DNA from: Plasmopara viticola | Lineage: Eukaryota > Oomycota > Peronosporomycetes > Peronosporales > Peronosporaceae | NCBI GenBank assembly: GCA_001695595.3 | Contig: MBPM02000003.1 | Coordinates: forward strand, 1,612,001-1,676,000 | Length of the DNA stretch: 64,000 bases | Direction: 5' to 3' | Part shown: one piece after another, positions 56,401 to 64,000 of the stretch | How the letters are laid out: every line of letters starts with the position of its first letter | How positions within the stretch are numbered: the first letter of the stretch is position 1 | Notes under the pieces: model-generated | Databases searched by the model: none | What the model was told of the DNA's origin: nothing | Seen by the model: the letters and a program-made list of their open reading frames with translations, nothing else | Program-made: the position numbers and the translations under genes

Positions 56401-56959
56401 CTTCATCCGTATTCGACATGTCGACCGAATCCCTCTCTGTCGCGGTATTGGCACTAGCGGTGCCATTTACCGTTGACCCGATGGATGACGGGACCCCAGC
56501 CGTCAAAGTGCTGGCAGATTCGTCCATGTCCGAGTCTGTCTCGGTCCTGGTCGCCACTGTCGTGGTCTCTGTCTCGGCATCTTCACTTGTAGACGTGCTG
56601 GTCGTCTCATCTCCATTTTCCATGACAATCGTCGTCACTGGAGATCCACCTTCCATGAAAGTTGTCGTGCTCGTTGTAGTATTGCCTGCGCTTTCTCCAG
56701 TCGAAGTGGTTCGTGACCTCGTCTCGTTCAAAGAAGTGTCGCTCGATGTACTTTTCCGGACGGTCGTGGTCGTCAAAGTGGTGGTCACTTGTCCTGACGA
56801 CGAGGGTTCCGATAGAGGCAAAGAAGTTGAGGTAGACGTCTCTTCTCGAGATGGACTTGGCATTCCTGTCCCTGAGACGCCAGTGTCGAGTTCCGAGTCG
56901 GAACTATCCGAGTCGCTTTTTGAAGCGGCAAGAGCTTGCAAGCCACGCAACGAGAGCAT
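53495..56959 (-). CDS. LRR receptor-like protein kinase (tyrosine-kinase-like group) with Ser/Thr-rich ectodomain
   Basis: A single frame of 1154 residues. It begins at the first ATG after an in-frame stop (MLSLRGLQALAAS), so the hydrophobic start is short for a signal peptide and a 5' exon could be missing. Residues about 15-300 are an extreme Ser/Thr low-complexity stalk (TTTTTSTS-like runs), probably O-glycosylated. Residues about 400-540 hold leucine-rich repeats (LHYLDLSSNNL, LRELNLSYNAL). The membrane span is about 586-608 and is followed by RQHRRR. The kinase domain is about 698-968: Gly loop SRGGFGFVFVG, VAVKK, catalytic HRDLKAKN, DFG and APE are all intact, so it is predicted active. 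The best fit is the TKL group, which is expanded in oomycetes. The C-tail (about 185 residues) is Ser/Thr-rich. Ligand and pathway are unknown. Confidence 0.9.
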   Translation of the reverse strand: MLSLRGLQALAASKSDSDSSDSELDTGVSGTGMPSPSREETSTSTSLPLSEPSSSGQVTTTLTTTTVRKSTSSDTSLNETRSRTTSTGESAGNTTTSTTTFMEGGSPVTTIVMENGDETTSTSTSEDAETETTTVATRTETDSDMDESASTLTAGVPSSIGSTVNGTASANTATERDSVDMSNTDEVTSLSAASSSNSESTEALYKAAATHTTRLSTGSTSNDEGARNATSYLAPSSETSTVSGSGTSTTSFLRRNSSLTSWFHGNFRNDETQLVVGNMPLTSQASASSQVCAGSPALVTRSDSETPNGGCPDELTALNASCTCITGYNDTAFAWTFHVTTESWNSTSTRSLSQSSTDNLAIDTIRPIQVPSSVKSLEIKGVGTTPARISFVNDIRYVSGSSLTLVKKSTNVSTLSIHNVDLNVIAKKRSNFIPATVTELTLHKCNISTLGTSFTRDWNGLHYLDLSSNNLAVEYIGGPNLRELNLSYNALSVFPVGSLNTSGIHALYIEGNDITDFNVSQTVFAQIQQLKAFTADKPTPASACEQGVWQIAHGTTFCVLGVAAASNPDSLPSAISISSDTDGLGALSYWLIAGAIAVFVLLLLIVRQHRRRTQERDGSLLLSPEAIEVVTPKIAGMTAFNYALARKNSSAADPAGGVAAFACYGQPKGSNAESDDFAALSASLSNSAILASCRLDYDEVALGRCISRGGFGFVFVGCYRGRQVAVKKIRNEREITRDQVEQFVCEITLIAGLRHPRIVEFLGACWTTPTELSAVTELMERGDLRDVTQRFKRSGYRLTWETHKTVIAFHIAEALTYLHGLTPTVIHRDLKAKNVLLNADMEAKLSDFGIARERSSYDGSEHMTVGIGTSFWIAPEVLLGRNYDERADIYSFGVVLSEIDTDDYPYWNAHHPPQGKAQENEILRLVARGAKRPSFSENCPPAIYELARRCLRADPAERPSALEIATYLQQLMHESTFSVSFSSTVQPLQSTKSSVHHNALILDNHLNGKKPSDQMTDAHHARLKPASTKAFRQRTITTITPEPAPTFETVVPSSHVTHQVLRTTLPAKVKQTTTTSYRTRQGSSNVATLDETRIQMGGAELIPTSRSQAEAGPTSPASVCTNNVKQHLHGSSSSGKEACSQSSQNIGVGRHKRG

Positions 56960-57855
56960 GGGGAATGCGACGAGAGGTCGAGTACGCCGTTAGACGTAAA
57001 ATGTACTTTGAGGAGCACTCTGGACAGCAAGGAGCAGAGCGTCGGGCACGATAGGTGCACCGACCAAGGTTTCGGGACCTCTTTAGGGGCGGCATAATTT
57101 CGTGGCGACCGCGCTTGAAGGTGGCAGTAATTGACATTACTACATCAAATCTCTGTACTCCTGACGGCTTTAGCAGCGGCCTTCCGTGACCACTCGCACG
57201 TTACTACGGGACTCTTGACTGCAACAAACTGCAATCTGTTCAGCAAGAACCCGCCTTTCGGGTCATCGTCCTGAGGTGACCCTTCGGTGCACGGACATTG
57301 GACAAGAAACGTTACGTATTGAAAACGCCACACTCGAAAATGGACGCTCATTATGCTTTCCGCTTTACGGTTAATGCAAACCCGCATTGTTGTGGACGTT
57401 CATTCACATACTTACTACATATAGATAGTATTTCATCATTAAGTTAATTATGCCTGAACCCGACGATACTGGTATTTGAGAAACAATAGGATATGAGAGG
57501 TATGTGGTGCATGTCATGCAGTCTGATGGTCGTCGACGGCCCCGAGGAAGAGCTCAGTCGCTATTAAAGAGCTCTTTTTGACCCTGATTACAACAATTTG
57601 ATCCAATCTCAATTAACTCGTACGTGGACTGAGTTTCCGTCCAGCTCTCCATTTACATGGGAGCTGTTATAAAGACGAGAAACGCTACTTTTCGAGCTAT
57701 CGTGAAAAGATAGGAAAGTGCGATGATTTAATTACTTGGCGCACGATATGAACCGGAAATGATGGTGCGCATTCAAGTGCGGTTTCAAGGATCTATCGCA
57801 GTAAATAAATAGGCTTTGCTCCTTTCTTCGTATTTAATCATGCTCATATATTGTC
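56960..57855. other. Divergent intergenic region
   Basis: No gene seen. It holds the LRR-kinase promoter at the left. The rest is AT-rich with no clear element. Confidence 0.4.
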
Positions 57856-58080
57856 ATGAAATGGGTAAGTTGCGAATTTTCACATTCAATGTCAAATGTC
57901 ATGATAATTAATGCTGCACTGACGTACTTGAACCGAAAGCATGGCCTTTCATTTTTTCAGCTTTCAACTTTGTTCGGTGTCACTTCGGTGGACGTAGCGA
58001 TTGAAAAAGCCTTGAGCTTCTTCCACCTGAACGAGCGACTGATGCGCGAGGACAGTCAGTACGAAAACCAAAGACGCTAG
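57856..58080 (+). CDS. Candidate two-exon 42-residue microprotein
   Basis: ATG AAA TGG (57856-57864) is followed at once by a perfect donor GTAAGT. A 96-base candidate intron ends in CATTTTTTCAG (57960). Exon 2 (57961-58080) continues in frame to a stop. The spliced product would be 42 residues beginning MKWLSTLFGVTSVDVAIEKA and ending with a charged segment (HLNERLMREDSQYENQRR). The intron length is a multiple of three without a stop, so an unspliced 74-residue form can also be read. Family unknown. It could instead be a leader exon of the FHA gene 114 bases downstream, although no in-phase donor was found. Confidence 0.35.
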   Translation: MKWVSCEFSHSMSNVMIINAALTYLNRKHGLSFFQLSTLFGVTSVDVAIEKALSFFHLNERLMREDSQYENQRR

Positions 58081-58193
58081 CAATAAGAATTGTTCTATCA
58101 AAATCACAAACGCAAGAAGTTAATTGTTATATAGAATGAAAAAAGGCAATACACAAATATACAAAATGGTTCCTTTTTTTTGCTCACCGGTCA

Positions 58194-59093
58194 ATGCAGG
58201 CTCCAGGACTCGAGGAGCGGAAGAAAGCGCTAGAGAAAAAGTTCGTGGAGAAGCGTCCACCACTGGCTTATGCCAAATTAAGCGGCCGTGTGGAGGGTGA
58301 TACGCCGTTTGAGAAGCTCATTACTCACCTACCCGCAGAGCTTGGGCGTGGTCCTCTCTCGCCATTGCCCGACCACCGCATCGCGCTTGGAGAACAGAAA
58401 GCCATTTCACGCCTGCACGCACGCATCCAATGGAACCAGAGTGACAGTTGTTTTGAGCTGCAGTGTCTCGGCAAGAATGGAATGTTTGCAGATGGCAAGT
58501 TTGTGACCAAGAATCAGACTATTAAGCTCAGTTCGAAAATGCCGCTTAAAATCGGCCAGGCTCGCGTTTATTTTCTCTGTGCTATTCGGTCCACTATAAG
58601 TACTATGAGTGGGTACAAGATCATTCAAAAGGTGCGAGGTATTTGATTGTCATTTGCCTGGTCCAGTTCTGATATTAATTGAGTATGGTCGTAGGCATTT
58701 GAAAAGGCAAAGTATCACAAAGGGATGACGACAATGACGGCAGATCAAGTGTGCGACCAGATCTTGGAGAGCTACCCCAAGAGCGAGCAGGAACTTGGTG
58801 GAAAAGATCATTTACGAAACTTTATTATGTACGTTTTGGGGAGCAATTAGGCTGAAATTCAAGGAAAAAGTCTGATGAAGTTTGGGAACTTTATTGATAC
58901 CTACAGGTCATATCTCCAAGAAGATACTGCAGCGTTTGAGTGCATTGAAGAAGCGGGATTGCCAGATCGAGTATACAAAATGAAGCCGGTGATAAGTGCC
59001 AGCGATTCAAAGAAAATTACTGCAATCAATGCGACGCTAAAGCCTGAGGAGACTGGTGTGGCAGCTCAAAAGAAACAGAAAATTACTGCATAG
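58194..59093 (+). CDS. FHA-domain protein
   Basis: Exons 58194-58631, 58695-58828 and 58907-59093, with introns of 63 and 78 bp (GT-AG), give 252 residues. The phases fit (0 and 2): QK-AFEKAKYHKG and NFIM-SYLQEDTAAF. Residues about 27-140 form an FHA phosphothreonine-binding fold: AYAKLSGRVEG, a Gly-Arg near GRGPLSPLP, SRLHARIQWN (the Ser-Arg-x-His core) and CLGKNGMFADGKFV (the Asn-Gly turn). The arrangement recalls plant FHA2 and fungal forkhead FHA domains, but there is no forkhead DNA-binding domain. The C-terminal 110 residues are helical and end in a Lys-rich stretch (KKQKITA), perhaps nuclear. The sequence just before the start (TTTTTTTGCTCACCGGTCAATGCAG) also looks like a splice acceptor, so an upstream exon is possible. 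Confidence 0.8.
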
Positions 59094-62000
59094 ATTATTA
59101 TGCTTCATGGCTCCCTTTCTTACATGACTGAGCTGCGGCTGGATAACTTTCATTGCCCTTCTGATTAAAGCCATTAAAATGGTTTTGGTTCGCGAAATGG
59201 CGCACTCAACTGATCGAGGGGCCCAAAGCTACTAGCTAAAGCAAAACGAAAATGAAAAGCGTACAGTCTGTATCATATTTGTGTTCCCGTAGCCACTATT
59301 TTTTCAGGAATCCTCCTATATTACGGGACGCCAATCTGCAATTTGAAATAAGTTATCTGCCGCATGCAAACCGGTAGAAATACTGTTGGGGTGCATGCAC
59401 CTGACTCCTGTGAAACGTGAAGTCACTGTTCTGAAGCGGCCTCATTCGATGAATAAGACATTAATTCAGTCAATTTGATATAAACGATAGGCTGCTGTAC
59501 TTACGATGACCAAGCCAGCTCTCAGAAGATTGCGTCAGCTTTTGGAATGCCGCTTTTACCAAAACAAAATGCGCCTGCTCAAGCCCTTCAGAGTTTGCCT
59601 CCACGTAACCGCTTTGTCAGTGATGACTCTGGAAGATCCTTCAACTCCTCCACAATGGAAAATGAGCGCCCATTCATCTCCGTCGCCCAGATATATACGG
59701 TCCTTGTGCGATGAGTCGATTGAAAGCGCCGCGGTTGATCCGGCGCTTGCAGTCTGCTGATGCTGCAAAGAAAACTCTTATGTAATGATATCGCTGTCAA
59801 GGCAGTCTCATCGCCAGAGGTAATCGCCCAAAAATGTGACAAATTAGTCAGACTTACCGGTCATGCAAAGTCATGCTAAAAGACAAAAAAGTTTGTGTAC
59901 TACGACCCGACGTAAGATGGCCATAAGTTACCCATATTGGGAAACAAAAGAGGAAGCAGGTAAAGCGAAGCCGACAAATCGCAATGCTTAGTGATTATCA
60001 CTACCTTTGAAAGAGGCGAGGGGCTATGTGACTCTTTTACCTTCGTTTAATGACGCCATCTTGTAGGAGGTCTACTCGCTTTCTAGACAACATATTTAAA
60101 GAGAAAAAGGAGGACTTTTGGCCAAGTACTACTCAGCTGATGAATGCCAAGACATCGAGCAGTATGCTCACCACTTCGCGCGCCGTAAGAACCACGCCTC
60201 GTGTGGCATATATAGCATAGCTTTGCTCAAAAGATATCGTTATTTTAGCGCATGCTATATGCAGGCTTTTAGCACCGTACCATATCCCACGATAGACTTT
60301 GCTTGGTGTCATAAATAGCCTGAAGACAAGGACCCCTTCGCAATCGAATCTATGCGCTTGAGATTCGATCCTACCGAGCATGCCTTGGCTATTTTGCTGC
60401 GACCTGACCCTTACAACTCTTGGCACTTCCTGGGCCTTGAACTCAAAAGCTTCACAGTCGGATTGGGTATCTCTGATCTTAGTTAGCAAGTCATTTATTT
60501 TCTAGGTTCGACCAACTGCTCGAAAAGCCCAGCATTAAAGTTTACTCATCCGCTCTGTCGTATATTAAGACAATCGTATGCCGTATAGCCACCTGTACTT
60601 ACTTGCTTACCAACAAGGTCGAGCGTGGAGGTAGCTTTAAAGAGGGGCTGTAGATACCTCAAGACTCATACGAGGCTTGAAGCTATGCGGATTGTAATGC
60701 TTCTTAAATGCCTCACAAATAATACTGGGTCCCTCGTCATCGTCTTGAAAAGTTTAACAGCGAACGCTGACCTTATAAAAGATTGGATGGAGCGATGTCT
60801 GACCAAGTGTTGAAATTTCAAAGTCATCGCATTATTTAAAATCAAACAATATTATATAATCGTGACTTTACCTTTCACGTTCATATACTTGTTTCTATTT
60901 TTGAGCAAATGCAGTCTCATCCCATGCCCCGCTGAGTTTACTGTTCGTTAAGCCAGATTACTGCTTTTTGCAAGGAATGGCTTCAAACTAAAACTTAAAA
61001 AGAAAAAGGTCTCTTAGTCTTTATTTCACTTGTCTTTTCTTGAGGCTGACTAATAAATGAGTGTAGAAGAGGGTCACGCTGTTGAGTGCAAGTCTAGTCA
61101 TAGGATCTAGTCTGTACACTAATATGAAGTCTTGTGCTCATATTGCCCAGCCTGTCCTCTAGCTGCCGGTTGGCTTCTGCTGCTACATCAGTTGCCAAGT
61201 TACCAATGACTGAGCAGCGTTCGCCTAAATGCAGTGGTCTCTAGTTGACATTATCGCGTTGAAAAAGTCATGGTATGAAAATAGCCTTGTTCACAATCAG
61301 CCTCGCCTTGAAGCAAGTGCCATCTTACCAACGCGGCATACGTAAACGTGCTGTCGTTAATCTTTGGCATGCCAAAGACTTATGGACTTTGGCGGTCCGC
61401 AAAGACTTGTTGAAGAGACAACGGTATAGCTGCAATCTAAATCTCTGGAAGGTCTTACAGACCTCGCTAGTTGGCCACCCATACCAACCTGTAAAGCCAC
61501 CCATTCATGGTGAGAATAAAAACTCGTTTTTTTAACCTATTTGGCTGTCACTTCCAGCCTCATCTGACTTTTCCAAGTAAATTGCACTTCAGTGCTACGT
61601 CGTTCAGAGCAACAATATCGATAAATCTACCGATTCTTCCAATAGTAATGCAGACTGACTGCTTACTCACAGTGACGCAGCTGCGATCGCTGACATAAGC
61701 TTAGCCTTTTCGACTTTGCCACCTCGTTCAGCAGTAAATATTTGCACGACGGGCTCTAGACTGGCATCAACCTTACATGTATGACAGATTCGATTTAGTC
61801 TGGTCTGCACGAAAGCGCGTCGGCAAAAATTGCAAGTTTGACAAGCTTGTACTAAGCGCAGACATTATATTCCACACAGAAGGACAGATGTCTTGACGTT
61901 TTTGGGACATGTAGGTCATATTTATCGTCGTGGTAATTAACTTTTTAATTTATACGAGCTAGCTTTATATACAATAAGAAGTCACTTACCACGACGTCCT

Positions 62001-63789
62001 CGCTCATAAGCGTCCTCATCGATTTGCGGTAATGCGCAGCCAACGGTATTGCCGAAAAGGTCGCTCTGGTTTATGGCAAAGCCGGAGCAAATGCCCACTG
62101 AATGTTTTCCTTCTACCACTGTAATGTTCTTTTGAATAGATTGGATAGAAGCTTTTTGTGGCCTATATATCCAACACTGTACTTGTGTATTTAGTCGCCA
62201 GGCTTAAACACTTAAGCAAATACTAACGACACCGCAGTATAGACCAAGTTGAAACTGATTTCGCTTTCTCGGGTTATGCTCGATTGTAATGACTCTTTGA
62301 ATGCTGATGACTTAAGATTTTTCGCCAGTTGCAGCAACACATTTGACGAAGATGGCCATCATTACTTGCTCGTCATAACGATCGCCATTTTGGCTTCTTC
62401 TTAAGATTAGATGTTTTTTTGGGGCTTTACAGTTCTAGACACAACCACGTTGAAACTAATCTAACAATTTGTTGACTTGGTGGGCTCACCTCCGCGATCG
62501 ATCGGCTTCGGCAAACGCGCTGGTAAATCAAACTCTGAGTACGGGTATGAAGTGCATTCCGCCAAGAAAAAATCATTTGTTTATCCTCAGACGTTTAAAA
62601 TAGCGTGAGAAGCATAGCAGTTTTGGTAGCCTCCGCTTTTAAAGCACAGTAATCCGCAAATTTCTTGCGGAGCTAACTTGAAAGGTGCATTCCTCATTTC
62701 AGAACTTGCTGGGGTTGGAGAACCAGTTCTTAAGCGTCCAAATTACCCGACGAAGGCTTTGAGGTAATCATAGTCGGCTCGTTGAGCACAAAAGTAAAGT
62801 TCGCTCGCGAAATAATATCCTATTAACAAAAATACGCTTTGACTGCATCTTGTGCACTTGCGTCTTGTCAAAGGAAGCAATCCTGAGATTTGGCTCATCA
62901 GGCACGATCAATTATTTGGACAAAGGATACCTATTGTGTAAAGTTTTCAGAAGGAGCCTTAGTCGGCCGCGAAGCGCGCTGTAGGACGCAGGATAGTGCG
63001 AGTGCATGTGCGGTGTATCTAAAGGTCCATTTGAATTAGCACGAGCCATAGAATCGTGGGCTGCGCTCGGGTTATGTCAAGGGGTGCAATCACACTTTCC
63101 GAAGTTGGCGAACCATGATGCTTACGTGTTACTCACGTCACAAAGAGAGCTAACGACGTACGTAACGTGAGCATGCTTCTTGAGCGACCATTTTACGGTA
63201 TAATGACAAAGCGCACTTACGCCAAGATGTCGTGTGCTGCGAGCGTGACTTGCGTCGTAAGAATGTTGCTTGATTTAAACCCCGACGATGCACTAGATGT
63301 CAATATTGTGATATTGCACAACAGGGCAATTAGCACTGTTTACTAACAGTGCTAATTGCCCTGTTGTGCGGACATTTGCAAAGAAGTACAACTCACAACG
63401 GTAATGTTGAATAGACAGAAAGTAGACCCTGGTATCAGAAGGCCCCAATCAATGTTTTGGCTTGTATAAACTCAAGAAGTCCACATTCTCAATGGGAAAA
63501 ATCATGGTACATCATGGTGTGTGACGTAAATTGTGCAATACTTTTAAACACTAACAAAAAATGTGTTTTAAGTACTGGGGAGCTAGCAGAATCGCAATTT
63601 ATGGTCTCATGATCACTAGCTAGAAAGATAACCATGCCAAAGGCTAACTTCAGAGTATTTACCTAGCGAACACTTTCGTCGGTAAATAATATTTTTTTTT
63701 AGTTCGCATTTGTAAATGTGAGATATCGACGAGTCAGATATGCGAGTCGAATTGATTTTAAGTCTTGAACGAAAATAAGAGGACTGAAT
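59094..63789. other. AT-rich DNA, no gene supported
   Basis: Only short, unrecognised frames (for example 61275-61535 plus and 60489-60133 minus). The notable structure is the hairpin at 63316-63369. Confidence 0.45.
63316..63369. repeat. Perfect inverted repeat: 25-base arms, 4-base loop
   Basis: The left arm starts GCACAACAGGGC and ends AGCACTGTT (63316-63340). The loop is TACT. The right arm (63345-63369) is its exact reverse complement, ending GCCCTGTTGTGC. There are no mismatches. It could be a solo hairpin of a foldback element, two abutting transposon ends, or an RNA hairpin source. Confidence 0.95.
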
Positions 63790-64000
63790 TCACGCTTTCA
63801 GTGTACAGACGGATCCGGCAGATTCGCAACAAATGAGATTGTCGGTGAGCTTAATGAATGATTGGTCAAGCGAAGCGCTTACATGTACATCAAAAGTGCT
63901 CGCGCTTGGACGCTCACTCTTTTTAGGCTTCTGTGATTGACCCAATAAACAGGAGACGTAGCTTGTTTTAAACAGTCCTGCGAGACTTTTTGATTGCACG
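63790..64000 (-). CDS. Possible C-terminal end of a gene cut by the window edge
   Basis: The minus frame is open from the window edge to a stop at 63790 (about 70 codons, ending FIKLTDNLICCESAGSV and CTLKA). Composition is plausible for protein, with an extended SQKPKKSERPS linker, but no family was recognised and an open frame of this length can arise by chance. Confidence 0.2.
   Translation of the reverse strand, partial: VQSKSLAGLFKTSYVSCLLGQSQKPKKSERPSASTFDVHVSASLDQSFIKLTDNLICCESAGSVCTLKA

Noticed and set aside
60350..60385. tRNA T-arm-like sequence GAGATTCGATCC
   Set aside because: No matching acceptor or anticodon stems could be found around it.
1..64000. RXLR or Crinkler effector genes
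   Set aside because: No frame combines a signal peptide with a downstream RXLR...EER, or with an LFLAK-type motif, in the short and long open frames I examined.
1..64000. CRISPR array or bacterial operon
   Set aside because: No regularly spaced direct repeats. Genes are eukaryotic, with introns and no ribosome-binding sites.

Overview
The window looks like nuclear DNA of an oomycete (stramenopile; probably a Peronosporales relative such as Phytophthora or a downy mildew). The inference rests on intact eukaryotic housekeeping genes with very short GT-AG introns (about 50 to 120 bases), tight convergent and divergent gene pairs, a plant/fungus-type fused urease, a Ser/Thr-rich LRR receptor with a tyrosine-kinase-like domain, and AT-rich intergenic DNA carrying decayed LINE, Ty1/copia and tRNA-derived SINE copies. 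The species cannot be read from the sequence.

Layout. 1-10 kb: a 1798-residue TMEM131-like membrane protein (minus), then repeat-rich DNA with SINE copies and a decayed copia polymerase gene. 10.5-12.7 kb: a secreted, membrane-anchored endonuclease/exonuclease/phosphatase-fold protein and a small coiled-coil protein, tail to tail. 14.8-18.4 kb: a broken LINE (minus). 20.4-30.8 kb: a gene-dense island with gamma-tubulin complex component 4 (minus), proteasome alpha-7 (plus), the STT3 oligosaccharyltransferase catalytic subunit (minus), ribosomal protein S29 (plus) and urease (minus). 31-39.6 kb: repeat-rich DNA with a SINE flanked by target-site duplications, satellites and the 3' end of a second LINE. 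39.6-47.3 kb: a second island with a B-box/DUF2009 protein (minus), a CEP20/FOR20-like basal-body protein split into about eight small exons (plus), PWP1 (plus) and SMU1 (minus). 47.6-53.5 kb: LINE and SINE remnants and apparently empty DNA. 53.5-59.1 kb: the LRR receptor-like kinase (minus), a candidate 42-residue two-exon microprotein (plus) and an FHA-domain protein (plus). 59.1-64 kb: no convincing gene, but a perfect 25-bp-arm hairpin at 63.3 kb.

The genes form no pathway; most are housekeeping functions (proteolysis, N-glycosylation, ribosome biogenesis, translation, splicing, microtubule nucleation). Two (gamma-tubulin complex component 4 and CEP20/FOR20) concern centrosome/basal-body biology, which fits an organism with flagellated zoospores. 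The most unusual items are a lectin-like (concanavalin A-fold-like) block inserted in the middle of GCP4, together with apparent loss of a GRIP-domain hallmark, and a roughly 115-residue cysteine-containing tail on STT3. Splice sites were assigned by eye from GT/AG signals, reading-frame continuity and remembered family sequences; none was tested by computation or transcript data.
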